From DTU018 sp029550685 (GTDB lineage: Bacteria; Bacillota; Syntrophomonadia; Syntrophomonadales; Syntrophomonadaceae), in contig DAONVO010000012.1 of assembly GCA_035412805.1 (NCBI GenBank), positions 1-38,688 of the forward strand: a stretch of DNA of 38,688 bases. The letters run 5' to 3'. The notes below the pieces were generated by a model. It made no database searches and was not told the DNA's origin. It saw only the letters and a program-made list of their open reading frames with translations. Below are positions 15,739 through 23,160 of the stretch, in pieces. Both the position numbers and the translations under genes were made by a program. Positions within the stretch are counted from its first letter, which is position 1. Every line of letters starts with the position of its first letter.

Positions 15739-16551
15739 GTGGGTCAGGCACTGGCTATTTGGTCCCCGGTAGTTGTAAGTAAGCTGGACCAACCCTATCA
15801 TCTGCAATCTCACTATAATTGTGCTCTGGATCAGCTATTCCGGTCCATTGAGGACCTAAAGATTAAAGTAAGAACTGCTGTGGTCAGGGCCCAGGGGCTG
15901 GCTGTAGAAACTTTACTGCGCTTGGATATTCTTTGCCTGGTAGAAGACATAAACGGGCAATTACATTTAATCAGCCGGGAGGAAACCGTGCGCAATCGTA
16001 TTCCCCTGGCTGAGTTTTCTCCGGAAATTCGCCGGGAAAACGAATTAAAATATGTTTTGGATATTCATAATATTGACTGCCAGGGAGAACTTAGAAATCA
16101 GGAATTACACCTGGATTATTTCATCGATTATATGATTATCGCCACCCGGGATCAGCTGGTGCAGTTAACCGCCGCTGAAAGTACGGAAGGGCAGCATTCG
16201 CTGCGGGAGGCCTTGATGCAGCTGCAGGCTGAAGTCAGCCGGGTAGAAAATGAGAACCGGGAACTGCGCCGCCGCATCTATTTTTATGAAAGAGATATCA
16301 GCAGCCTTAAAAAAGGCATTCGCAAGGCCGAGATCTCCAACAGCCGGTTGCAGCAGGAGTTAAATCGCTATCAAGAGATGATCGAACAGCTGCAATCACT
16401 GGTACGGGATAAGGAACGCCGCCTGCAAAACCTGGAAAACCCCTATTATTCATCCGCCGCCAAAGCACACCGGGAGCAGGAATCCTCCCCAGAGGAAGAG
16501 CTGCCTCTGGGAACGCGAATCAAGAGGTTATTTGTAAATAACAGTTCCTAA
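15739..16551 (+). CDS. SPOCS-like (DUF3794) domain protein with coiled coil
   Basis: 270 residues. The N-terminal half (about 1-140) has the alternating beta pattern of SPOCS/DUF3794 domains, found in spore coat and cortex proteins such as SafA partners and SpoVID-like proteins. Residues about 145-235 form a long heptad-rich coiled coil (ENRELRRRIYFYERDISSLKKGIRKAE...). A short acidic and basic tail follows. Start is GTG 15739 preceded by GTGGTTGGGGGGG. It is the first gene of the spore-surface cluster, so a structural or scaffolding role is likely; the domain call is by pattern only. Confidence 0.6.
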   Translation: MGQALAIWSPVVVSKLDQPYHLQSHYNCALDQLFRSIEDLKIKVRTAVVRAQGLAVETLLRLDILCLVEDINGQLHLISREETVRNRIPLAEFSPEIRRENELKYVLDIHNIDCQGELRNQELHLDYFIDYMIIATRDQLVQLTAAESTEGQHSLREALMQLQAEVSRVENENRELRRRIYFYERDISSLKKGIRKAEISNSRLQQELNRYQEMIEQLQSLVRDKERRLQNLENPYYSSAAKAHREQESSPEEELPLGTRIKRLFVNNSS

Positions 16552-16565
16552 TAGTTTTGTAACCG

Positions 16566-16594
16566 AACCTAATCTGCTAATCATGCATACTCTA
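16566..16594 (+). promoter_or_regulatory. Putative sigma-K promoter of the CgeB-like gene
   Basis: AACC (16566-16569) with AC at 16567-16568, then 17 nt, then CATACTCTA (16586-16594), matching mACm and CATAnnnTA. The same spacing occurs at three other sites in the cluster. Confidence 0.68.
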
Positions 16595-16632
16595 TTATAA
16601 GTTGTTAGAGCATGAAAAGCAGGTGATAATGC

Positions 16633-17883
16633 ATGAGAGTTTTATTTGCCAACACGGCCCCGATAGTTAAGTATGGTATCGGGCCAGCTTTGGCTGAATT
16701 GGGACACGAGGTCCGCTACGTCTTTTTGGACCAAGAGCCTTCCCTGGAGCCTTTTATCAATGAGTTTAAGCCGGATATAGTTTTCAATGACGGAGGCACC
16801 GGTCGTATGCCCAAGTTGTTTCCCCTGCTGGAACAGGTTGGTATTCCCCATGTCTATTGGGCTATAGAAGATCCCGTCTCTTTTGAGTATCTATCCCTGC
16901 CTTTTGCCCAAAAATCCGCTTTGGTATTTACTCCCTGTGAAGAAAGCCTGGCTGATTACCGCCAGCACGGGATTACCGCTCATCTTTTAATGTTTGCCTG
17001 TAATCCTAACTACCACCGGGAAGGAGCTCCGGATCCCCGCTTCAATCATGATATTATATTTACCGGCAACAATTATTCCTACCATCCCGCCCGGCAAAAG
17101 GGCGTGGCTACGGTCCTGCAGCCTTTAATTGAGCAGGGCTATGATGTGCGAGTTTTTGGGAATGAATGGTGGCTCGATCCAAACCAGGCATATACTGTAC
17201 CGGCGGCTTATTACGGCGGGTATATGGCTAATGAAGACTTGCCGGCCGCCTGTGCCACTGCTCGCATAATTTTGGGGCTGCATTCCATAGATACGTCTCG
17301 TACCATGATGAGTATGCGAACTTTCGAGATACTGGGATGCGGGGGTTTTTATCTGACCCAGTGGACTCCGGCCATTGAAGAATTATTTATTAATCATTTC
17401 CATCTGGTGTGGAGTAAAAGCCAGGAGGAAACTCTGGATCTGGTGAAATACTACCTGCAGCATCCCGAACAGCGCCAGAGAATTGCTCGTCAGGGACAGG
17501 ATGAAGTATATCGCAAGCACACCTACCAGCAACGGGTCCGGGAAATACTCCCTTACCTGCAGAGACTTTCTCCCCAAGCCTTTTTTTCTCCGCAAATACA
17601 AGTTACTGAGCCCACACCGGCAGTGGTCGCTTCTCCTCCTCCCGTAGTAGTTGTTCAGCAAGAAGCACCACCTGTATGGGCGCACATGGATAAGACTTCT
17701 CCGGCTCCCATAGTAATTGTTCAGCCGCCGCCGGTAAGACCAGCCCTACCTTCGGTGCGCATCGCAGCCCAGCAAGTTAAAACAACTTCCCCAGCTTCAG
17801 TTTATTCATCATTTTCTTCCCACCAGCCCATCCGGGGAGTGATTCGTTACAGCAGAAAACCAGTACGCATAAAATTATTCTAA
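16633..17883 (+). CDS. CgeB-like glycosyltransferase with Pro-rich C-terminal tail
   Basis: 416 residues. The N-terminal two thirds (about 1-310) is a GT-B-fold glycosyltransferase of the CgeB / spore maturation group: MRVLFANTAPIVKYGIGPALAELGHEV, then HDIIFTGNNY, VFGNEWW, YGGYMANEDLPAACATARIILGLH and MRTFEILGCGGFYLTQWTPAIEELF, the nucleotide-sugar-binding region. In B. subtilis CgeB acts in spore crust glycosylation. Residues about 312-416 form an extra Pro/Val/Gln-rich, basic tail with repeated PPVVVVQ-like units, not expected for catalysis. ATG 16633 follows GCAGGTGATAATGC. A sigma-K-type promoter precedes it. The sugar donor and acceptor are unknown. Confidence 0.82.
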   Translation: MRVLFANTAPIVKYGIGPALAELGHEVRYVFLDQEPSLEPFINEFKPDIVFNDGGTGRMPKLFPLLEQVGIPHVYWAIEDPVSFEYLSLPFAQKSALVFTPCEESLADYRQHGITAHLLMFACNPNYHREGAPDPRFNHDIIFTGNNYSYHPARQKGVATVLQPLIEQGYDVRVFGNEWWLDPNQAYTVPAAYYGGYMANEDLPAACATARIILGLHSIDTSRTMMSMRTFEILGCGGFYLTQWTPAIEELFINHFHLVWSKSQEETLDLVKYYLQHPEQRQRIARQGQDEVYRKHTYQQRVREILPYLQRLSPQAFFSPQIQVTEPTPAVVASPPPVVVVQQEAPPVWAHMDKTSPAPIVIVQPPPVRPALPSVRIAAQQVKTTSPASVYSSFSSHQPIRGVIRYSRKPVRIKLF

Positions 17884-17890
17884 GTACTGA

Positions 17891-17919
17891 CACCAAAACG
17901 GCTATATTTTCATAGGCTA
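17891..17919 (+). promoter_or_regulatory. Putative sigma-K promoter of the zinc-ribbon gene
   Basis: CACC (17891-17894) with AC at 17892-17893, 17 nt, CATAGGCTA (17911-17919). All defined bases match mACm-CATAnnnTA. Confidence 0.68.
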
Positions 17920-17968
17920 GCTGTGAATACAAAGTAGACATAGGTTAACGGGAGAGGAGGATAAAAAT

Positions 17969-18250
17969 ATGAGCAGACCCGTGCCTCTCTACAGGCAGGA
18001 GAACGTGCTTATTCATAACCGGGTCCAGCGCTATCAAGCTGTTCCCCTGCCTGCAGAGGAGGAAAATATTTTCAACGTCAGTACTGCCAAAAAGAGCCGG
18101 GTCGTCCCCCAGAGTGTCTGTTCAGCCTGCGGAACCCGGATGGCAAAGCAGCAGGCCAAGAGCTGCCCATTCTGTGAAGCCGAGCTGTGCCCTACCTGTT
18201 ATCATCATACCCAGGAGCGTATGGAAGCGGAGAGCGAAGGAGATGAGTAA
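17969..18250 (+). CDS. Small zinc-ribbon protein of unknown function
   Basis: 93 residues. The N-terminal half is polar and unstructured-looking. Residues about 51-75 contain three CxxC pairs: CSACG, CPFCE and CPTCY, a treble-clef or double zinc-ribbon arrangement, with HH following. The C-terminus is acidic. I do not recognise a family. ATG 17969 is preceded by GAGAGGAGG. It has its own sigma-K-type promoter and a strong terminator, so it is a one-gene unit between two glycosyltransferases, probably a late spore-surface or mother-cell protein. Confidence 0.68.
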   Translation: MSRPVPLYRQENVLIHNRVQRYQAVPLPAEEENIFNVSTAKKSRVVPQSVCSACGTRMAKQQAKSCPFCEAELCPTCYHHTQERMEAESEGDE

Positions 18251-18261
18251 CCTCATTTCAA

Positions 18262-18303
18262 GGTGAGTCACGGAAGCTTTCCGGACTCACCCTCTTCTTT
18301 TCT
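18262..18303 (+). terminator. Intrinsic terminator after the zinc-ribbon gene
   Basis: GGTGAGTC (18262-18269) pairs with GACTCACC (18284-18291), inner CGGAA / TTCCG with loop GCT, then CTCTTCTTTTCT. Confidence 0.85.
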
Positions 18304-18349
18304 GAGCTTTTTGCCAATATTTTTCTCTGCCGGAGAGCCTTGGGAAGAG

Positions 18350-18378
18350 CACCCCTTGTGTGGACACGGCATACGATA
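18350..18378 (+). promoter_or_regulatory. Putative sigma-K promoter of the two-gene glycosyltransferase unit
   Basis: CACC (18350-18353) with AC at 18351-18352, 17 nt, CATACGATA (18370-18378). Confidence 0.68.
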
Positions 18379-18420
18379 ATAAAGCAGTTACTAAAATCAT
18401 AATGGTTAAGGGGGATCTTC

Positions 18421-19842
18421 ATGTCGAATATCAGCGCCATTCTCTACCCACCTACCCTGGACTTCAATTACCTGGTGCAAAGACCCCAGCAATTAATGAA
18501 GGGCTTCGCTCAATTAGGGATTCCGGTATTTTTTTTGAACCGGCCTGGTCCTTATGGAGAGCAGCCCACCGGAGTTTCCGAACCCTACCCCAATTTTTAT
18601 CTCTTTAACAATGTAGATCCGGCTCTCCACCAGAAGGGTATCCGCCCGGTAGTTTATTACAGTGCAGGTGCTCAGGTTAATGCCTTGCACCAGTATAATC
18701 CCAGTCTGATCGTTTTTGACAGTGTTGATGAACCCAGCGATGAATTTGAAGCCTGGCGGCCCTTTTACTATCAAGCAGTGGCCAGTGCCGATATAGTCAT
18801 TGCTACTTCTGAAAAATTGTATTCCATGGCTATAGGAATGAACCCCAACACTTACCTGGTACCTAACGGCTGTGACTTTGATTACTTCTTCCAGGCCAGT
18901 ACCAAATCTTTGCCGATCCCAGAGGACATTGCCAATATACCTAAGCCCATCATAGGTTATACTGGGGTAATAGCCAGCTGGCTCGATTTGGAACTGATTG
19001 ACCGCTTAGCGGAAAAATTCTCTGATTGCAGTATTGTCATGGTGGGACCGCTTTACAATATATCGGATGTACCTCGCCGGGATAATATTCACTACCTGGG
19101 GTTCAAACCCTACGATCAGCTGGCCGCCTATGAGCAGGCTTTTGATGTAGGAATCGTACCATTTAAAGTCACCAGCATGGTGGAATCGGTAAATCCGATT
19201 AAAATGTGGGAGTATATGGCTGCCGGACTTCCCATTGTAACCACTAACATCCCGGAAGCCAGGAAATACTCGGATGTTATTATGTGGTCCCAGGATGAAT
19301 CTGAATTCCTGAATAACGTGCACCGCGCTCTTTACGAGGATACCTCTGAGCGGAGGGAAAGGCGTCTGGCGGTAGCCCGGGAAAATTCCTGGTTGGTCAG
19401 AGCCCGGAGCATAATTGAAGTTATTGAAAAGCACCTGGCCGATAAAGGGTTTCCTCCCCAGGCTCCTCCGCTGCCACCCATCGAAACTATTCCCTTGCAG
19501 CCGGCTGTACTCGATTTAGAAGCCACTGCTATTGCCTTCAGCGATCCCTCGCCTACCCGGCATCTAACAGTTGGACGCAGTGCTGCAGCAGTGCATCCGG
19601 AAGGTGGTGTAACGGTAGCAGTGGGCGGTCCTCGGGTAGTATCCATCAGCCAGCTGAGTCCTACCCGCCGTTTAAGGGTAGGCCGCGGGGTAGCTTTCCG
19701 CTTTATTACCGGTTCGGCTGCACCCATACACGCGCGCTTTGGTAATGCCATTATCTCCCGGGGATCGATCCATACCCGGGTTAGATCCAGCCGTTCTGCT
19801 TTCCGTCTAAAAACCTATCGCTGCATTATGGCAGGAGGATAA
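18421..19842 (+). CDS. Group 1 (GT4-like) glycosyltransferase with basic C-terminal tail
   Basis: 473 residues. Residues about 1-345 are a GT-B glycosyltransferase resembling the TuaH/GT1-GT4 group: FNYLVQRPQQLMKGFAQLG at the N-terminus, YLVPNGCDFDYF, PIIGYTGVIASWLDLELI and the donor-site NPIKMWEYMAAGLPIVTT. Residues about 355-473 are an unusual tail, first Pro-rich, then with two SPTRxLxVGR repeats (about 377-386 and 413-422) and many Arg residues. ATG 18421 follows AAGGGGGATC. A sigma-K-type promoter lies 43 nt upstream and the GT2 gene starts 6 nt after its stop, so the two are one operon. It probably adds sugars to the spore coat or exosporium; donor and acceptor unknown. Confidence 0.82.
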   Translation: MSNISAILYPPTLDFNYLVQRPQQLMKGFAQLGIPVFFLNRPGPYGEQPTGVSEPYPNFYLFNNVDPALHQKGIRPVVYYSAGAQVNALHQYNPSLIVFDSVDEPSDEFEAWRPFYYQAVASADIVIATSEKLYSMAIGMNPNTYLVPNGCDFDYFFQASTKSLPIPEDIANIPKPIIGYTGVIASWLDLELIDRLAEKFSDCSIVMVGPLYNISDVPRRDNIHYLGFKPYDQLAAYEQAFDVGIVPFKVTSMVESVNPIKMWEYMAAGLPIVTTNIPEARKYSDVIMWSQDESEFLNNVHRALYEDTSERRERRLAVARENSWLVRARSIIEVIEKHLADKGFPPQAPPLPPIETIPLQPAVLDLEATAIAFSDPSPTRHLTVGRSAAAVHPEGGVTVAVGGPRVVSISQLSPTRRLRVGRGVAFRFITGSAAPIHARFGNAIISRGSIHTRVRSSRSAFRLKTYRCIMAGG

Positions 19843-19847
19843 AACCT

Positions 19848-20555
19848 GTGCAGGTGATGATCGGCTGTCCTGTTCGTAACCGGGCCTGGATACTGCCCCT
19901 GTATCTGCAGCACCTGACCGCACTTAGCTACCCGCCTGATCAGGTAGAATACTGTTTTGTCATTAATGATTCCCAGGATGAAACGGAACTAATTTTGCAG
20001 GAATTTGCCCGCCTTTTTCCGGTACGACTGCTGTATGACAACAGCAGTCGGCCGGGAGGATGGCAGCGTGGTTTCTACCAGTTTAGCCGGCTGGCGCAGC
20101 TGCGCAACCGCCTGCTGGACGCCTTTCTTCAATCGGACTGTCATTATTTGTTTTCTGTGGACAGTGATATTTTGGTTCCGCCCCATGCTTTGCAACAGTT
20201 GCTTCAGGCAGGCAAGGATATGGTGTCGGCCCTGGTCTGCAATGGAGCAGAAATTGGGGATGACCAGTTTTACAACATATTTAATTGGGAAAATGACCGC
20301 CTGCTGCCCATCCGCAATTTCCCTCGAAACCAGGTTTTCCCGGTGGACTGTACCGGGGCTGCCTGCCTGATAAAACGCCGGGTGATAGAGGCAGGGGTAA
20401 GATACAACAGCAGCTGGGGGCCGGAGGATATCGGGTTTTGCCGGGAAGTCAAAAAACATGGATTTGCCATATTTTGTCATGGGTCTATAGAATGTGTTCA
20501 TGTTATGAAACCTGCCCCAAATAACGGTTTTACCAACCAGTATTCCTTAGGATAG
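19848..20555 (+). CDS. Family 2-like glycosyltransferase (Anp1-type)
   Basis: 235 residues, GT-A fold. MIGCPVRNRAWILPLYLQHL opens the nucleotide-binding domain, FVINDSQDETE follows, and the metal-binding DxD is in LFSVDSDILVPPHAL at about residue 103. The acceptor-side GWGPED-type motif appears as SSWGPEDIGFCREVKKHG. The overall pattern resembles Anp1/mannosyltransferase-like GT2 proteins. GTG 19848 follows AGGAGG located in the end of the preceding gene, which implies translational coupling. It is the second gene of a two-gene unit. Confidence 0.82.
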   Translation: MQVMIGCPVRNRAWILPLYLQHLTALSYPPDQVEYCFVINDSQDETELILQEFARLFPVRLLYDNSSRPGGWQRGFYQFSRLAQLRNRLLDAFLQSDCHYLFSVDSDILVPPHALQQLLQAGKDMVSALVCNGAEIGDDQFYNIFNWENDRLLPIRNFPRNQVFPVDCTGAACLIKRRVIEAGVRYNSSWGPEDIGFCREVKKHGFAIFCHGSIECVHVMKPAPNNGFTNQYSLG

Positions 20556-20562
20556 AAGCAAT

Positions 20563-20591
20563 CACATTTTGTAACCAGGGTTCATAGTATA
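20563..20591 (+). promoter_or_regulatory. Putative sigma-K promoter of the SPOCS gene
   Basis: CACA (20563-20566) with AC at 20564-20565, 17 nt, CATAGTATA (20583-20591). Confidence 0.68.
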
Positions 20592-20666
20592 TCCTAGAAA
20601 TTTAACCATAGAGAAACAGACCTGATAAATCAGGTCGTTAGAGACAAAGAGGAGGGAAAGTAATTA

Positions 20667-21230
20667 ATGGCTGAGCTGAAGTGTGAATTTCCGGAGGGTT
20701 GTAGGCTAGACTTATTTGCCAAAGTTATCAAAGCCAAATTCATCGCCAAACAGGTCAAGATTCTGGATACCATGTTCTGTGTCCCCGATGAGCAGGTAGG
20801 CGGGAAAATTACTAATGTGGAAGATATCAAGGTCAAGATCTTAAACACTTTTGAGGATTTGGCATTCAATCGCGTCAAAATATTCATTGATTATGAAGTA
20901 ATCCTGTTTGTTTTGGTGGAAGGCGAGTACCAGATTATCACTGTAACTGACCGGTTTGACAAAACCATTGAACTGGATGAGTTCGACCCGCCGCTGACTA
21001 TTGAGGAATTCCGGGCTGAAATTGAACAGTCCGAAATCATCCTGAAGAATTTTTCTTTCGATTTCGAGATCCGGGGCAACTGTGAAGATCCCAGCAACCC
21101 CTGTAACCTGACTACACCTATAAGAGGAACCTGCATAGGTCTGAGAGTATTTGTGGATATTATTGACAAACTGGGCAAGATGCATGATGTTATCGTCTTT
21201 GGGGAACTGGATCCGGAAACTGACTGCTAA
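20667..21230 (+). CDS. SPOCS (DUF3794) domain protein
   Basis: 187 residues consisting essentially of SPOCS-type beta-domain pattern: IKAKFIAKQVKILDTMFCVPDEQ, KVKILNTFEDLAFNRVKIFIDYEVILFVLVEGEY, and VKNFSFDFEIRG with two C-terminal cysteines (CEDPSNPCN) and RVFVDIIDKLGKMHDVIVFGEL. Such domains occur in spore coat proteins. No signal peptide or membrane segment is visible. ATG 20667 follows GAGGAGGGAAAG. It has a sigma-K-type promoter and is followed by a terminator, so it is a separate unit in the spore-surface cluster. Confidence 0.68.
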   Translation: MAELKCEFPEGCRLDLFAKVIKAKFIAKQVKILDTMFCVPDEQVGGKITNVEDIKVKILNTFEDLAFNRVKIFIDYEVILFVLVEGEYQIITVTDRFDKTIELDEFDPPLTIEEFRAEIEQSEIILKNFSFDFEIRGNCEDPSNPCNLTTPIRGTCIGLRVFVDIIDKLGKMHDVIVFGELDPETDC

Positions 21231-21251
21231 TTTAATTAGGAAGTAAAATAT

Positions 21252-21279
21252 TGCCTGGCCGTTGCCGGGCATTTTTCTT
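21252..21279 (+). terminator. Intrinsic terminator of the SPOCS gene
   Basis: TGCCTGGC (21252-21259), loop CGTT, GCCGGGCA (21264-21271), then TTTTTCTT. One T-G wobble in eight pairs. Confidence 0.85.
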
Positions 21280-21299
21280 ACTGGTTTGGAGGTGATTTG

Positions 21300-21536
21300 G
21301 TGAGCCAGACTGCTCCCGTACGTGATATAAGGGTCAGCCGCCAGCAGAAAAATCAGATGCGCGCCCAGTTGGAAGATATACTTCAGGTCCATAAGATGCT
21401 GAGCAGCCGCATTGAGGACTACCAACAGCAAACCGAGCATCCTGAGTACCGTCGCTTTTGGGAGGAAATGAAACAGCGCAACCAGCAGAACATACAGGTT
21501 GTGTCCCGCTATATGGTTATGAAATGCAACCGCTGA
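21300..21536 (+). CDS. Small charged helical protein, unknown
   Basis: 78 residues, rich in Gln, Arg and Glu, predicted to be two helices (QQKNQMRAQLEDILQVHKMLSSRIEDY and EEMKQRNQQNIQVVSRYMVM), without signal or membrane segment. The start is GTG 21300, 7 nt after GGAGG; an in-frame TTG at 21297 is too close. It starts 20 nt after a terminator and no separate promoter is evident, so expression probably relies on readthrough from the SPOCS gene. Composition suggests a spore coat-associated protein, but I do not recognise a family. Confidence 0.6.
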   Translation: MSQTAPVRDIRVSRQQKNQMRAQLEDILQVHKMLSSRIEDYQQQTEHPEYRRFWEEMKQRNQQNIQVVSRYMVMKCNR

Positions 21537-21600
21537 ATTTAATCCCCCGCCAGCCGTGGGCTGACAGTAAATACAGACCAAGATAACAGCCATTTATTAA

Positions 21601-21734
21601 AGACGCAGATTAACGCTGATAAATCTAAAAGACGCAGATGTACGCAGATTTTATTTATAAATTCATAGAATCATAATAATCAGCGTAGATCTGCGTCTAT
21701 AAAAAATCATATAGAATCTGCGTAAATCTGCGTC
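21601..21734 (+). repeat. Interleaved GACGCAGAT inverted-repeat element
   Basis: Four copies of a GACGCAGATnTACGC-like unit. The first two (21601-21620 and 21631-21654) are in one orientation, the last two (21679-21698 and 21711-21734) in the other. Unit 1 matches the inverse of unit 3 at 18 of 20 bases and unit 2 matches the inverse of unit 4 at 22 of 24, so the pairs are interleaved. This occupies most of the 230-bp gap before the phospholipase gene. No ORF. The sequence type is a commonly seen dispersed intergenic repeat. Confidence 0.75.
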
Positions 21735-21769
21735 GAAAAAACTTGTTTCCTAACTTGGGAGGGGTAGGA

Positions 21770-22735
21770 ATGGAAGAAGGCTGCAAAACGCTAGGAGTAG
21801 CTTTAGGAGGGGGAGGATTAAGAGGCTTTGCCCATATTGGAGTTTTACAGGTATTGGAGGATAATCACATACCGGTAAGTTATTTATCAGGTACCAGTGC
21901 GGGAGCTCTAGTAGCCGCCCTGTATGCCAGCGGTCTTTCTGCCTACCAGATCGAAGAACTGTCCCGCTCCCTGCAGCCTTCCGATTATTTAGACTATAAT
22001 ATCAGCGGGCTTGTCCGTTATATCCTGTCCCGCTACCTGCCCGGATTCGATACACCCTTACAGGGGATTATCAAGGGAGATAAAATACAGAATATTATTC
22101 ACAAGTGGACCGGTGGCAAGACCCTTAAAGACTGCTCCCTGCCCCTTACCATCATTGCCTGCGACATTGACAGCGGGCGGGAAGTCATATTTACCAATCA
22201 AGACCTGGAGTGGAAAACCGGACCAACGGTAGTTGTACAGGATGCACTTCTCAGCGAAGCCGTACGAGCCAGTATAGCAATTCCTGCCACCTTCGTGCCC
22301 CTGGAATTTGAGGGAATGCAGTTGGTAGACGGGGGCTTAAAAAGCATAGTGCCGGTAACGGCCCAAAAAGTGATGGGAGCCGGCTATATAATGGCTGTAA
22401 ACCTGGGCACGGCCTATTACCGGGAAAAGGTTGCCGGTATACCCTCTATAATCAGCCGTTCTATCAGCATACTGACTTATGAGACATCGGAAACGGAACA
22501 ACACCTTTTCGCCGACCTGGTAATTAGACCGCGGGTACAATCAGTAGGTCTGGATGATTGGGAGAAAGCACTGGATTTTGTCCGGGCGGGTCGGCGGGCT
22601 ATGCAAAAGCAGGTGGAAAAGTTGGAAAAAGATCTGTATAGCGGACCATACTGTAACAGAAAAACTGCTGAACACATATACTATCGACAAAGCAATAAAT
22701 GCCAACAATCTCTCAGGCGGCGGGGAGGGGGTTAA
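21770..22735 (+). CDS. Patatin-like phospholipase (RssA family)
   Basis: 321 residues. The oxyanion GGGGLRG is at 13-19, the nucleophile elbow GTSAG at 41-45 (Ser43), and the catalytic Asp at about 187 in VDGGLKS, together the Ser-Asp dyad of patatin-like serine hydrolases. The VALGGGGLRGFAHIGVLQVLE opening places it in the bacterial RssA/YchK group. No signal peptide, so a cytoplasmic or membrane-peripheral lipid hydrolase is likely. Start is ATG 21770 after GGGAGGGG; an in-frame TTG at 21743 lacks this support. The stop is one base before the start of the RHH gene. Confidence 0.85.
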   Translation: MEEGCKTLGVALGGGGLRGFAHIGVLQVLEDNHIPVSYLSGTSAGALVAALYASGLSAYQIEELSRSLQPSDYLDYNISGLVRYILSRYLPGFDTPLQGIIKGDKIQNIIHKWTGGKTLKDCSLPLTIIACDIDSGREVIFTNQDLEWKTGPTVVVQDALLSEAVRASIAIPATFVPLEFEGMQLVDGGLKSIVPVTAQKVMGAGYIMAVNLGTAYYREKVAGIPSIISRSISILTYETSETEQHLFADLVIRPRVQSVGLDDWEKALDFVRAGRRAMQKQVEKLEKDLYSGPYCNRKTAEHIYYRQSNKCQQSLRRRGGG

Positions 22736-22736
22736 A

Positions 22737-22898
22737 ATGGCAACCGACAAGTTCGAACATGCAACTTTTTATTTAACACGCAAACAGGTGGAAGATATCA
22801 AGCGACTGGCCAGAGATCAGCAGATTTCCCGTAGTGCCCTGGTCAGAATGATAATACGTGAGTACCTGGCCCGCGAGGAGGAACAAAAAAACGGTTAA
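22737..22898 (+). CDS. Ribbon-helix-helix (CopG/Arc) DNA-binding protein
   Basis: 53 residues. FEHATFYLTRKQVEDIKRLARDQ is followed by the RHH turn SRSALVRMIIREYL, a standard CopG-type beta-alpha-alpha fold that dimerises and binds DNA through its ribbon. ATG 22737 follows GGGGAGGGGG; longer in-frame versions start inside the phospholipase gene and have no ribosome binding site. It is translated directly after the phospholipase and closed by a terminator, so the two form an operon. No toxin gene is adjacent; it may be an autorepressor. Confidence 0.82.
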   Translation: MATDKFEHATFYLTRKQVEDIKRLARDQQISRSALVRMIIREYLAREEEQKNG

Positions 22899-22907
22899 TA
22901 CGCAATA

Positions 22908-22933
22908 GAGGCACCTCGAATCGGGGTGTCCTC
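22908..22933 (+). terminator. Hairpin terminator after the RHH gene
   Basis: GAGG-CACC (22908-22915) pairs with GGTG-T-CCTC (22925-22933) with one bulged T; TTAGTTTAT follows. Moderate strength. Confidence 0.6.
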
Positions 22934-22990
22934 TTAGTTTATAGGATTCGGACAAGCTCATTTATTGTCGGGCAGGCGACCGGATGCAAT

Positions 22991-23020
22991 TTGACATAAA
23001 TGCAAATTTAGTCACATAAT
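22991..23020 (+). promoter_or_regulatory. Sigma-A promoter of the tup operon
   Basis: TTGACA (22991-22996), 18-nt spacer, CATAAT (23015-23020). Transcription would start at about 23027, just before the riboswitch. Confidence 0.8.
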
Positions 23021-23035
23021 AGGGATAACTAACAA

Positions 23036-23145
23036 AATTGTCTCCGAGACTAGGAACCTAAGGCGCCTATCGCTATGGTCATAGTCCGATAGGGTGTATC
23101 CGGAAACGGATATGCCTCCCGTTCGGAAAGGAGATGAGGCTGAAG
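23036..23145 (+). ncRNA. Moco/Tuco-type riboswitch
   Basis: Between the promoter and tupA is a compact structured leader. Visible stems are CCTATCG-CTATG / CATAG-tc-CGATAGG (23066-23093), TATCCG-GAAA-CGGATA (23097-23112, a GNRA tetraloop) and GCCTC...GAGGC (23114-23140). The last carries CTCCCG...GGAGATGAGG, a conserved feature of the molybdenum-cofactor RNA motif as I recall it, and TCTCCGAG and AGGCGCC segments lie upstream. Location before a tungstate transporter suggests the tungsten-cofactor variant (Tuco). An intrinsic terminator follows at 23161, so control is probably by premature termination. Assignment is by pattern and context, not by covariance search. Confidence 0.72.
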
Positions 23146-23160
23146 AAAATAAACCAATAC

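Noticed and set aside
20841..21593. 250-codon minus-strand ORF opposite the SPOCS gene
   Set aside because: Entirely antisense to two plus-strand genes that have good ribosome binding sites, a sigma-K-type promoter and a terminator; its protein resembles no family.
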